Translations under genes and position numbers: made by a program | Shown: positions 23,573-35,400 of the stretch, piece by piece | Layout: each line of letters begins with the position of its first letter | How positions within the stretch are numbered: the first letter of the stretch is position 1 | Notes under the pieces: generated by a model | Seen by the model: the letters and a program-made list of their open reading frames with translations, nothing else | What the model was told of the DNA's origin: nothing | The model's database searches: none | Origin: Mercurialis annua | Lineage: Eukaryota > Streptophyta > Magnoliopsida > Malpighiales > Euphorbiaceae | Reading direction: 5' to 3' | Length of the DNA: 64,000 bases | Assembly (NCBI RefSeq): GCF_937616625.2 | Contig: NC_065571.1 | Coordinates: 10,294,501 to 10,358,500 of the forward strand

Positions 23573-23581
23573 ATTAAATTA

Positions 23582-24539
23582 ATTAGTTTAATTATTTTGA
23601 ATTGCTGATTTAGGTCTAAAATAATTGGACTAGTTCGATCTGAACTGTCATGAGTAATATATGACGTTATTTGAGTGCTATTGCTTTAAATTGAACATAA
23701 AAGAGAAGAGTGTGAAGTGACTTGAGTTGCTTATAATATTTAGAATTTAATTATTAACTTTATTTAAATTAATTAATAGTTTGAATTGAACAACTTGAAC
23801 TAGTTGTATCAAGCTATAAATATGTATCAATCATAATTCTTAATTAATAGTTTCAAATTGGTTCTTTGTTAGAGCTTCTGAGGAGTAGCTGTTTATATAT
23901 TTATTAATTAAATATTTATATCTAAAAATATTTGTAGTTTTAGAAACTTAATAAAATATGAACTAATAATTTTAATTTTTTCCTTATTATTAATGTTGTA
24001 ATATAAGCAAAATTGATGTCAAATATCCACTTTATAATATAGTATGATTTTTATTAAATTTTAAATTATTTAATAGTTTTTTTAACATTTTATACAACAT
24101 GTTTATAGGACAAAAATATATAGGAATAATCAGGGACGGAGTTAGAAAATAATATACAGTTTCCCACCTTATTAATTTGAATTTTAGAGGAAGTATATAT
24201 ATATAATTTAATAGTATAATTTTTTTGTGTTAAAATATAAAGTATTGCCCATTTTAATATTTATATTTTGTCAATTTTGCTTATCTTATTAACTTTTAAT
24301 ATAATTTTGTCTATCTTATAAAAAAAAATTGAATCTGTCACTGAAAATAGCTTACGGGAGCATAAATTACTGACTAACAATAAAAAAATAACTAGAACAC
24401 AAGAAAAGGATAATAATAGTTAAAAAGAAAACAGAAAAGAAAAATTATATTAAGTTTTTTTGTCTTATTTTCTATGGGAAAAATATATATAAAAGAATCT
24501 CCATTTCATTTTATGCTGAGTAGATTTTCCAAAGAGCGA
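23582..24539. other. AT-rich intergenic sequence
   Basis: No gene. A possible decayed element runs from tcagggacgga at 24130 to tctgtcactga near 24335, whose ends are roughly complementary, but flanking duplication is absent. Confidence 0.4.
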
Positions 24540-24548
24540 TTAGATTAT

Positions 24549-24642
24549 GAATAAAAAGTTCCTACAAACCATGCTGCAGGAAGTCGCCACATGTCTAGGT
24601 TGTAGGACTTCCTGCAGCATAGTTTGTAGGAAATTTTTATTC
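24549..24642. mobile_element. 94-bp hairpin element with 9-bp target duplication
   Basis: Two 37-bp arms (24549-24585 and 24606-24642) are complementary at 35 of 37 positions and are separated by a 20-base loop. The 9-bp direct repeat ttagattat lies immediately outside at 24540-24548 and 24643-24651. The arms contain GCTGCAGGAAGTC, which is GC-rich compared with the surroundings. It is best read as an extreme MULE-type MITE. Transcribed, it would make a microRNA-precursor-like hairpin. Confidence 0.85.
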
Positions 24643-24651
24643 TTAGATTAT

Positions 24652-25019
24652 ATACCTCTTAGAAGATTTTGGTCCAAACATTTTAAATTTTAAGCCATTA
24701 CACCATTTAGGGATTTAGTTCCATTTTTAAGCATACGTATCGAGCCAAATCATTTATACAGGAGTGTTTATTCCATTGTTTAATATCATATTTATAATAA
24801 ATTAATAAATGTTTGTGGTAAAAAAAATTATTATTTATATTTTTATTATTAAATATTTTACACAACTAATACATTATTAATTTGTCATATAAATAATATG
24901 ATACAACAGTTGTATTATATAATTCTTTTGTATAATGTTACAAGTTGGATGACTATTTTTTATTGCAAATGGATTTTCAAAAATTAAATGTGAGCTTGTG
25001 TAACGAGTGATCATAGGGT
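24652..25019. other. AT-rich intergenic sequence
   Basis: Nothing recognisable. Confidence 0.4.
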
Positions 25020-25029
25020 TCAATTCTTT

Positions 25030-25410
25030 ACTCCATTTCTAGGTACCTCGCTAATGTTCCTTCCCCGGACTCGGTAGAAGCTTTGGCGATGCGAGATGCG
25101 ATCTTTTTGACAGGTCATATTCGCCACAATTTTGTTATTTTTGAAGGGGATGCGAAAAGTATTATTGATGTTAACGGAACAGCTCAAGTTAATTAAAATT
25201 GTAAAGTTATAGTTTAGGATTGTCAAGCCTTATATTCACAGCAGTCTAGCTTTTTTTTTAGTTTTGTTAGACGGGATGTTAACTGGATGGCTCATATATT
25301 AGCCAAAATAAGCCCTTTGAAATGTGGTTTTTTTGTAACGATTCCCTAGTCCAAATTGTGTGGCTGGGTACGAGACTGATTTTCAATGAATCTGGCAAAA
25401 AAAAGTAATA
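25030..25410 (+). pseudogene. Decayed LINE 3' end (RNase H remnant)
   Basis: Plus-strand translation in one frame gives SVEALAMRDAIFL and then FEGDAKSIIDV, matching the Glu- and Asp-containing motifs of the RNase H domain at the end of plant L1 ORF2. It is followed after stops and a frame change by FVRRDVNWMAHILAK, the C-terminal motif. The A-rich stretch near 25397 (aaaaaaaag) marks the likely 3' tail. In-frame stops show it is dead. Confidence 0.75.
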
Positions 25411-25430
25411 CACACCAATTATGTCATATT

Positions 25431-26285
25431 ATTTTACCAAATCAAAAAAAAATGTCATATTATTTTTATAATAAAAAGGTCCCATTAATATGTTGCAGAA
25501 CGAGCCAATGGTTTGCGTTGAATAAATAGTGATGGAACCATAGGCACAGTGTTGTCATAAAGTGAGGAGAGGATAAAATAAAGGATGGAATATAGCACAC
25601 ATGTAGTGAGGCAAATGGGTGAGTTTTGTAATTCGTCCAATCTATAAATGGGAAGCTGTGAAATGACCTTATTACTATTTACAAGTCAATTTTTTTGTGT
25701 TCATGAAGTAAGATGAGGTAAGGTAGGGTCAATTGAATTAAATATTAGTATTATTTATTATTTAATGAAGAAAAATTAATATATTTTAATTAAAAGATAT
25801 TAAAATTTAAAAAAGTGTGTTTTGTCCCAATCTATTCGATCTAACCGAGCCGAATTTATTTGTTTCATTTTTTCGCATCAAACCTAATTAATTTTATAAA
25901 AAAATAAATATTTTAAAGAAAATTTAATATATTTAATTTTATTTGTGCAACATCGATTGACTTTTTTTTTTTACATTTAAAATTAAACCATATTAAAAAT
26001 CAAATATGTGTATTATATCAATCAATTATTTTGCATAATTTTGATTTTTTTTCGATTTAATTAAGTAATTTTGTTCAATTTCTTCCTTTTTAATCAACTT
26101 TATAATAATTTAACCGAATAACTATTATCTCAATTATTGATTTTGAAATCAAACCAAATTGTTTGGTTCAGTCGATACAATTGTGAATTAGAGATCAATT
26201 CGATGCAATTCTTTGTAAAAATTAAAAATGTGGTTTAACTTATATGAACCTAAAACACTAATAACTATTGAATCAACTAGGTTCA
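25431..26285. other. AT-rich intergenic sequence
   Basis: No gene. Low-complexity GGTTTGGTTC/AATCAAACC-type sequence at 25840-26180 resembles decayed MITE DNA common in plants. Confidence 0.4.
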
Positions 26286-26880
26286 ATTAGTTACAAGTGT
26301 GAATAGTAAGTTTGAGATTTAAAGAATCTAGATTTGAATCTCATATCCCACAATATGGTACTCCCTCCATTTTTTTTAGTTGTCATTTTAGTCAAATGTA
26401 TTTTTCCATCAATAGTTGTCCATTTAGAGATTCAAGATGATTTTAATTTTTATTTTCCAAATTTATCCATGCCTAATAAATGACTCTATATTTTACTTTA
26501 GAACGCATTTATTAACTAGTGGGGTTATATTAGTATTTTTCTTTGTAATTTAAGACAAAATGAGCATTGTCTTGGTATGTGTAATTTTTTCTAAATGGAC
26601 AACTAAAAAAATGGAGGGAGTACTTATTAAAAATATTTGTGAATGAGTCGCTAAAAGGCTCGTATTAAGTGAAAGGTCCGGGTGGTGAGATGCCGCGACT
26701 AGCCTTCCCGAAAGTTTATCAAATGGTCGGGTTCCGCCCTTAAAAAAGTGGTCGGACTCCGCCAGAGGTTCTCTCATCACCAGAAAAGCTAAAGCATAAA
26801 AACGGTCCAACTTTTTCATGTAATTTCTCTTCGAAATAACAGTTTCATTATTGGAGCACAACGCCAAAAGGAAGAGCATG
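26286..26880 (+). mobile_element. Possible SINE interrupted by a Stowaway
   Basis: At 26289-26350 the stretch gtgaatagtaagtttgag and gatttgaatctcatatccca resembles tRNA-type box A and box B spacing. A Stowaway at 26361-26620 interrupts it. The continuation after 26622 has a GC-richer stretch, ggtccgggtggtgagatgcc, unlike the surrounding DNA. No terminal A tail or target duplication was found, so the assignment is tentative. Confidence 0.3.
26361..26620. mobile_element. Stowaway MITE, 260 bp
   Basis: Ends CTCCCTCCATTTTTTTTAGT and actaaaaaaatggagggag are near-perfect inverted repeats flanked by TA at 26359-26360 and 26621-26622. Confidence 0.92.
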
Positions 26881-26889
26881 TACATTACA

Positions 26890-27962
26890 TTAACTTCCTG
26901 TCTTTTTCTTGAAATGGAAAAAATAAAATAAAATAAAATTGCTATGTCTTTTCATTAAGTAGAATTGTGAACATGACAAGCACAATTAATGGTCTTTTTG
27001 ATGTGAATTTTATATTTGCTCTAATTGTTTTATATTTATTGTTAATGAACTATGATGTTAGCCTCATAATCATGCTTTACAATGCTATTGATTCGATAAG
27101 GAAGTTTATTATTGTTAGTGACACAACGAAATGATTTCATTTTGTTCTATTTTCTAGAAAGACTAAAATTTATAAAATAACAAAGTGCACCAAAATGCAT
27201 ATATAGCTGTATTGCAAATGTTACATCATATTTTGGAAAAGAGTAAGGGTGTACATATATTCAATTCGATTCGAATTAATCCATAAATTGACAATACCTT
27301 TTTAATCGCTAACTAATTGGATCAATTTAATTTTTATCTAAACATAACTATTTTTATTATTAAAACTAAAAAGATCTCGAATTTTTTGTTTTCTATAGAG
27401 TGATAGAATATAAATTGAGTTATTAAACTTTATCAAGTTTCATTTAGCTTTTTCAGTGGAATATTAGCTTTCATATGACAATGACACTTGCAAATATATG
27501 AATTAAATTAAATATTTTTTATTGCATTGATTGGATTCTTAGGTAAATTGAATTTCTCTCAAATACCCAACTTGCTTATTAAATTAATTATTATAATAAA
27601 ATCGCATTAAATCGACCCACGAACGCTCTAAAAAAGAATAGTAAAGGCTCTTAATTCTTTTTTAAATTATCAAAAATTCAACGAGAACCAATCAAATGCA
27701 AAAATTGGAGAACACTACAAATTTCTCAATTGAAGAAAAATCGTAGAGTTGGTTTACATAAAACAAGCATTTAAAATTTCAACCAAACAAAACAATCATA
27801 CATCTCAAAACATTTTTCCATATTCTAAGAATCCAATCAAAACTATAAACACCAACAAATTATCTCCAAAACCCACTTCAGTTAGTCTAAATTACAAACC
27901 CATTTGCCATGTGATCGAATTAAAAATATGAAATTACATTAATAATAATTTAAAAAAATAAT
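26890..27962. other. Intergenic and thioredoxin 3' flank
   Basis: No gene recognised. The stretch just below 27963 is probably the 3' untranslated region of the thioredoxin gene. Confidence 0.4.
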
Positions 27963-30900
27963 TTAGGTTTTGGATGAACGAATAGAGTAAATAAATTGAG
28001 CAAGCCTTTTGTTGATCTCATCAGGATTGGCACCCACAACCTTATCAACAACACATCCTTTGCTCATTAGCACAAATGTGGGCATGGCCTTTACCTCCAT
28101 TTTTGCAGCCACTCCCTAATAAATGAATGAAAACTTGGATTAGTGCATATACTCAGAACCACAAGGCCCAAAGACATTAATAGTAGAATCAAGTTGGGAC
28201 TTGGGGGCAATGATATAGTTTGTTTAAATAAATTTTTATGTAAAAAATTAACAATCTAAGATTTATAGTTTTTTATTTGTATATTTAACTGTAGGTGCAA
28301 ATTAGCGATTTATAGCATTAAAGAGTTAGGATAATGTAAAATCAAGTCCAAATGCAATCAAATTAGCTCTTATATCAATCTTAAAAAATTAGATTAAGAA
28401 TATTAAATTTTAATATGGTATGACCTAGTACCGTGTTCTGACCATATTTTTAAAATTAAAGCCATGTTTGGTTCATGGAATAGAATAGTATGGAATAGAA
28501 TAGCTATTTCATAAGGAATGAAATAACCACTCTTTAGTTTTTGAGAGGAATACTTATTCCTTAAAGTCATACCTATTCTATGAAACAAAGCAAAATATTA
28601 ACATTTTATACGAAATAGTTATTCCATTCCATACCTATTCCATGGTTAGATAACATCCAGACTTAAAAAAATTATATAAAGCAAGTCAAAATTTATGTTT
28701 GCACCCGCTCAAAATTAATCCCAAAAAAGAAATTTGTTTTAAGTGATAATAACTATATTTTCAATAAAATATACATTTTTTTTGAACTGAAAATATACAT
28801 TCTTTGATTTAGTTATATTTTGATTTATAATGTTTAAAATGCAATCAAATTAATAATTAACTTTTTTCATTTTTTAATTAGAACCATAAGCAGTAATTAT
28901 ATCAATGGTTGTTTTTGATTTTTTTTTAGTTGAATTGGCCTGAATTAATTGGTTTAATTTTATTATTATTTCCAATGGTGTCTGCAGCAAGAGGGAGTGG
29001 TCGTCCCATGCCCCTTCAATTATCGCATCTTAATCAAGCATTGATTATTTATCCAAAATAAATAATTACACAAGTCATGTGGCGATAAAAAATTAAAAAA
29101 ATATCTAATCTACATCATTAACTAAAAAGCAATATTTATTTTAAAACACAAATTTGTTATCAAATTTAATATTCAATGAGAAAAGTGTCATCTTTCTTTA
29201 AAATTGGAAGATAATGGATGTATTATTAAGTTTATGTTCTGGATTGAATTTTTATATGACATTTTAATATTTGTCGTTCTAACTGTGGATAAGGTTTCCT
29301 CTGCCTTGTTTGAAGTCATGTGACATTGGATTGTAGTTTGACCCATTTAACAGAATAAAATTTAGCTCTTTTTTCAGCATATACTTTGGCATTATTTATT
29401 TTTTGTAGTACTTTTTTCATTAAGAAAATCAGAAAGTAAGAATTAAATGACTTCACAAAAGTTACAGTTTGAAAGTTTCAGTAATTGTAGAAATTTGGTT
29501 AGAAAATATTGGATACTTTTTTCTCCATCAAATTTTAGAAAGATAAAATAATTTTATATATTTAAGATTTTGATCGTTTTAACTTATATAATTTTTTCAA
29601 AAAAAAAAAACATGGCAGTCTCAGTTGTTAACTTTATAAAATAATAACAATTATATTCAGAATCTATCTGATTCAATATGGATTGTTGACAAAAATTTAT
29701 TTGATTGCTCCTGAAAAATAAAGAAATATAATAATTTTTATAGAACTGAAGATTGGATATAGCTGTTCTAAATTTCCAATGATAAATTAATATCCCAAGC
29801 TGTCAACAATAATTCAGACATAAGATTTAAAGTTATAGATTGATAAAATTATTTTATCTTTAATATAACAGTTATTTAGCATAATGTTTTATCTATATCA
29901 AATAATTTATGAAAATTTAATATTAATAGAAAAAAAAATCATTTGTTCAGTATAATAATTATATAATCATAAATTTAAATCCAATAAAAAAATTACCTTG
30001 ACCTCATCAACATCCACAGTAAGAAACAGAATATCTTGATAACTCAAAGCTAATTCCTCAAAGGAACAATTCATGGCCACCGAAGGCATGCACCAAGAAG
30101 CTGTAAAGTGTACTGCAATCTACAATTTAATTTCCAAACAAATTAAGATTTTAGTTACAAATTATGTGAAAAGAGGATAGCATATAAAATTATTACAATA
30201 TTAATATCTATCAAAATTTCAATAATCTCTAATAATGTATGTTAAATAAATAATATTTATGTGTGCACCACATGACTATAAACAAATATGTAAATTGTTT
30301 AGCAAGTCAATTCTTGCTTTATAAAATTAATAATTCTAAAACTAGATGACTTAGTCCGTTCAGTCTGAAATCTACTAAAAATGGACCAAAATAAACTTTT
30401 TTAAATCGATTATATATATTACAAGTTCAAACTGATCCCCAACTAAACCAAATTATTTGGTGGGTTCAATTAAAAAACTCACTTATTTATTTTAAAGTTA
30501 ATGTAATGTTATCTAGAAAAAAAATTGTGACGAATATTATCTAGAAAAAATATATTCGATATTAACATGTATTTTATTAAATATAATTTATTAGTTTTCT
30601 TTTTAGCTAAAATTAAACAATGAAGATTTTATTTAAACTTATGAGGAAAATAAAAATATTTTTACTTTTAAACGATTTAATTTTACTTTTTAACTATAAT
30701 TTAGCTTAATAAAAAATTAGTTGATGCATCGAATATGAAGCTTACCATTTTAATTATAAACTTACTATAAATAAACTATATATTATAAAATATATTATAT
30801 ATTGAATTGTTAATTTGTTCGGCTTTTTGGTTATCTGAATTTGAAAAATTTCAAACCAAAATTCTAATATTTACATGAATAAATTAGATAATATTTCATC

Positions 30901-31665
30901 AACGATTGAACTGTTTTTTTTAAATTTTTATTTAGTCCAATTTTTATGCCCGTTTCAAATTTTGTATGACTCTAATTAAGTCATCACTTAAAAGTATGTT
31001 TTGGTTGGGGATTTTCGCACTCCATCTATAATTGCATTCCCAATCTTCTGTCTTTAATTATTATTGACTTTATCGTCCTTTATTTTTAAAAATATTCAAT
31101 TATTTATTTCTCCTTTAGCACATTCTATTATTTTTGAAGTCTCTCATTTTATGGTCTAAAATTATGCATGCATATATAAAATATTTCTTTAAAATCATTT
31201 AATTATAATTGCTACAAAAGAAAATATATATAATGTGATGTTATACATATAGTCAAAGAAAATTAGTCTTCTATAAAAAAATATTAATATTGGATAGCCA
31301 ATTTATTTCTATGAAACAAACTAAAATCATAGATATGAATAAGGCATAAGTAGAAAAATTCGACATGTTAGAATAAATAAATTTATAATATTAGAAAATA
31401 AAAATTAATTAATAGAGTAGTTTAAAGTAAAAATTAATCATCAAAAAAAAATTATTAAAATCAAAGAGTTAAAAAATAAAAATTATTTAAAGGAGGAAAA
31501 ATATATAAATCTTTTGAAAGTAAAAAAAAAAAGTTTTAGTGAAGGATAATTATAAGAAATAAAAAGAATTCTTACAGGACAGCCTCGAGTAATAAAGAAA
31601 TTCCATGATTCTTCTGATTCTACTTTCATCACTCTGCACTTCTTCATCTCTTCATGTTTAACCAT
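27963..31665 (-). CDS. CXXS1: Thioredoxin-like CXXS1-type protein, three exons
   Basis: Exons on the minus strand are 31576-31665, 29997-30119 and 27963-28115, all GT/AG and phase 0, giving 121 residues. The thioredoxin fold is clear: an FTASW strand, the active site WCMPS at residues 39-43, and the cis-proline in KAMPTF at about 83. The second active-site cysteine is serine. This CXXS form defines the h-type CXXS1 subfamily, which lacks normal two-Cys reductase chemistry and is reported to act in disulfide isomerase or monothiol reactions. The protein has no transit peptide, so a cytosolic site is likely. Introns are long (about 1.45 and 1.88 kb); the second holds a MITE. Confidence 0.93.
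28461..28659. mobile_element. MITE of about 200 bp in thioredoxin intron 2
   Basis: Inverted repeats of about 45 bp: left catgtttggttcatggaata and right tattccatggttagataaca are roughly complementary, each followed by internal ggaatag-type repeats. No convincing target duplication was seen, so the superfamily is open (hAT or PIF/Harbinger are possible). Confidence 0.6.
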
Positions 31666-31698
31666 TTTTTTTCTTCTCTTTTATATCTCTCTTCAAGT

Positions 31699-31708
31699 CT
31701 ATATATAA
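31699..31708 (-). promoter_or_regulatory. Possible TATA box of the thioredoxin gene
   Basis: The minus strand reads TTATATATAG about 35 bases upstream of the ATG at 31665. The short distance would give a very short leader, so the true TATA box may be elsewhere. Confidence 0.35.
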
Positions 31709-32799
31709 GAAGAAGATACATGGCCTAATTTATAATTGGAATTAATTAATTATTTTTGTTTATTAGTACTATTTTGTTTAGGATTAAGAAATTATATTAT
31801 CTGAGGAACAAGATGGGACTGAATTGATTAATGTGGGACCCTTCATTGGATTTTAGTAATTACTTATTCCAACATCTATATCCAGAAAAGGATAATTATC
31901 CATTTCCATGTCATCTTAATCATTAGTTGCGTTTAATTAATAATTTTTTGAATATCTATACTCTAACATAGATGTTAGTATTTCTTTTTCATCCAGGTGT
32001 GACAAAGAAAAAAAAAATTCTTAAATGAATTATTATCATTGTTCTTCTATATGGATTAACACAATCTAATTGAAAAGGTCAGCTAAGATTCTAAATTATG
32101 ACCTAAATTATATTTATAGAAAGTTCACTTCATAATAGTCTTCCAATGTTTATTAACATGAGATAATCAATGTTTATTAACATGAGAGAATTACTAGTTG
32201 AGCTATTCGCGAATAATTCAAGATTAATTTAAAAAGTTCGAAATGAACTCGAACTATCCGAATTTGTTCGGATATGAATTGCGAGCCAAAAAAGCCTAAA
32301 AGGGTATGTAAGTATGGCTAATCCTCCAAGAGATTTTAAAAAAAATATCTATATAATTTTTTTTTAGCATTTTTAACCCTCTTTCTCTAACTTGAAATTC
32401 CTACCCTACCCGTGTAGTTTCCTACCCTGCTGCTTTCGTTTTACACTCCACTTTTACTACACGTGATTGAGATTTAACAAACTCCTTCTTCAGCTCATTG
32501 AAAAAAAAAAACCAAAAAACACTTTAGCAAATCAACATAAAAAATATTCAATTAATTAATTTCTCTTTAAAATCTCCAGCTCATAACAATTCAGTAAATT
32601 GATTTATATAATTCTATCATTACTTTTTAAAAACTTATTAGGAGTTTGAAATCTAGTTTTAGGTCCGCTTAAATTTTTAATTTGTTATCAAATAGCTTCA
32701 AGTTATACTTCGAATTCAGATCCAACGATCATCACTTTTTTCAAAAGGAAGAAAAAATAGAAAACTATCAATTTATTTTTTTTTCTAATTAAAAATCTA
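31709..32799. other. AT-rich intergenic sequence
   Basis: No gene recognised. There is a short tandem duplication of caatgtttattaacatgaga near 32145-32190. Confidence 0.4.
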
Positions 32800-32800
32800 T

Positions 32801-33190
32801 TAGAAACAGTTTCTAACGGTTTCTAAAACACAGTTTTAGAAAATCTGTAAAATAGTTTTAAATGGTTTCCAATAGTTTCAAACGGTTTCCAATAATTTCA
32901 AACGGTTTCCAATAATTTCAAACGGTTTCAACAGGTTCAGGCGTTTTCAAACAGTTTCCAATAACTTCTAAAATAATATCTTTCAATAGTTATAAGAACA
33001 ATTGCTAAAAAATAATTTCAAACAGTTTCCAGTTTTAATCAGTTTTCCATGATTTCAAATAGTTTTAAACGATTTAAAAAAAAATCAAACGGTTTCCAAT
33101 AGTTTCAAACAGTTTCCAATAGCTTCTAAAATAATATTTTCAATAGTTTATAAAAACATTTCTAAAACGGTTGTTAAAAATAGTTTTCAA
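32801..33190. repeat. Degenerate TTTCAAACGGTTTCCAATA tandem repeat
   Basis: Roughly twenty imperfect copies of a unit near aaacggtttccaataattt occur in a row, with spacing around 18-20 bp and half-unit variants. No flanking element ends were identified, so it may be an independent minisatellite or the interior of a transposon. Confidence 0.75.
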
Positions 33191-34018
33191 TAATTTTAAT
33201 AATAATAAAACATTACTAGATTAATGCACAATAATAATTTAAACTTATAATCATAAAAAAAGAATGAAACGTAGAATTTCAAACAAAAACTTGTGAATAA
33301 AACCGTCAATACTAATTGATGATTATTGGTAAGAAAGAAAAAGAAAAAAATACAGAGAAGAAAAATAATAAGATTCATAAGAAGAAAATCTTGAACATGC
33401 TGCAAAAGGAGAAGATTCAGAAAAATGCATTTCATATACAAAAAATTCCAAAAACAATAATCCAAAAAGAAAAGAAAAAAATAACATGTTTGAAAATAAA
33501 ATGATATGTATAAATAAAAAATAAGAGTGCTAATAAAATTAAACTTAGATGAGAATACAATTAAAATAATTAAAAAAAGGTAAAAAAAATTTCTATGAAA
33601 TTCCCTCTCTTTTTTTGAAAAATTATTACACGTAACCGTTGTGCCATATCATGTTTTTTTAATCAACTCACCCCATTTGTTTTTTTATTTATATATTTTT
33701 TTCTTTAAAAAAATATCCAATTATTTTTCACTTTGATTTTTTTTTGTTTATTTTAGGTTATATTTTCCAAAAAAAAAAATTATCCCATAATTTTCTCTTT
33801 ATCTTTTAATCCTGCCCGGTACCAACATGATGTGCTTCTTGTCATTTTGTTTTTCGGACTCATAGTAAGAAAAGGATAAGATATTATGTCTTGTAATAAT
33901 GTTTAATGGATAACTTTGAAGTTTCCCTTTTTTAAGAACTTCTAATTATATGGGGAACTAAGTAGGCGATGGCATCTAATATTCTGATTTCCCACGTAAA
34001 TTTGTAAGAAAGTTTATC
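33191..34018. other. AT-rich intergenic sequence
   Basis: Nothing recognisable; reading frames here are Lys/Asn- or Phe/Leu-rich and have no similarity. Confidence 0.4.
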
Positions 34019-34028
34019 AATTTATTGG

Positions 34029-34339
34029 GACTTAAGTAGCAATTTGCCCCTTCAACTTGTAAACAATGGACAATTAATATATAAATTAATTTTGTTGGCA
34101 AATCAGTACACGAACTTGATAATTATGGACAATTAACCCATTTTACAAATTAACTCACAAATTAAGGGAGAAAATTGCCAATTTAAGACACAATTAATTT
34201 ATAAATTGAGGGGGTAAATTGCTAAAATGGGATAAATTATCCATAATTACCAAATTCGTGTACTGATTTGCCCATAAAATTAATATATGTGTTAATTGTC
34301 CATTGCTTAAAGTTCAAAGGGCATATTGCCACTTAAGTC
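34029..34339. mobile_element. MULE-type MITE, 311 bp
   Basis: Ends GACTTAAGTAGCAATTTGCCC and the near-complement ggcatattgccacttaagtc begin inverted repeats that run through most of the element (both arms contain the cgtgtact/agtacacg pair). The 10-bp direct repeat aatttattgg flanks it at 34019-34028 and 34340-34349. Confidence 0.85.
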
Positions 34340-34563
34340 AATTTATTGGTACTCATGTCAATGGTTTCTGTTTTATTACCTGGCCAAGCAGCCATGAAGA
34401 TTTGAGAATTTGAGGATTATGACTTATCTCAATCCTGTTTTTCTTTTTTGATGAATCATAGACTTGCTCTCCGTTGCTACCATTCTTAATCCTAAATTTC
34501 TAAAGTCTTCTCTCTATTCGCCACCTATACCTAAAAGAGAAATCATAATATATATAATATATA

Positions 34564-34670
34564 CTCTCTCCATTCCAATAGAGTTGTTCACTTTGACCAC
34601 TTTTTTTATCTTAAAACTCTTGTCCACTTTGAAAAGATAACAACTTCAAATTCTATTGGAATGGAGGGAG
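34564..34670. mobile_element. Short Stowaway MITE, 107 bp
   Basis: Ends CTCTCTCCATTCCAATAGA and tctattggaatggagggag are inverted repeats flanked by TA at 34562-34563 and 34671-34672. At 34710-34757 a second, partial copy of its right half (aaactcttgtccacttt through aattctattgg) follows, without a proper right end. Confidence 0.88.
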
Positions 34671-34759
34671 TATATATTATTATGATTTCTCCACTTTGAA
34701 ATCATAATAAAACTCTTGTCCACTTTAAAAAGATAACAACTTCAAATTCTATTGGTATG

Positions 34760-35400
34760 CCACGACAGTCTTACCACTTTTTTTATTATGTTTTAAATTT
34801 GAGATTTTAATCCAATCAAAAAAGCTTTCGAGTTTCTTAATCGAACTGAAAAATCTTCAAATCAAAACAAGAAGGAAAATAAAAACTCCATCAATAGATT
34901 TTTGAAAAGAAACCATTAGATTAAGGTAGTAATGGTGTTTCGGTCACAAAAACCACCTTTTGTAATAGTACTTTTTTTTAATCATATAAGATAGGGGTCC
35001 TATAAATATAGAGTTTTATTAAAGAAACATTAGAAAGATGGAGGAGGTGGAGGAGATAGTTTTTCAGCAAGCCAAAAATACCTCTTCAAAACTATAATTT
35101 TAGTATTGTGTTTTTTAGATAGAAGGAAAGAATTTGTTTTTAGAGAGAAAAGGGAAAAAACAATTTAATGGGTCTTTTTTTTTCTCTTTTCTTCTTGCGA
35201 CATATTTTGATAAAGTGATCGGTTTCTAACCACACTCACCCTACAAAACAATGCATTTTGTAAAAAATATTACATATAAAAAAAATGTCCAAAATGCCCT
35301 CAACAAGGATATCCTTCTGGTGGTCAGAAGTAACCAACATTTTCATGAAAAGATATAACAGAAAACTAAAAAGCTTCACACTCCATTCAATTTTCTATCA
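34760..35400. other. Upstream region of the PsbQ-like gene
   Basis: AT-rich sequence with no further gene. The last ~80 bases are probably leader sequence. No element ends or clear TATA box could be singled out. Confidence 0.4.
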
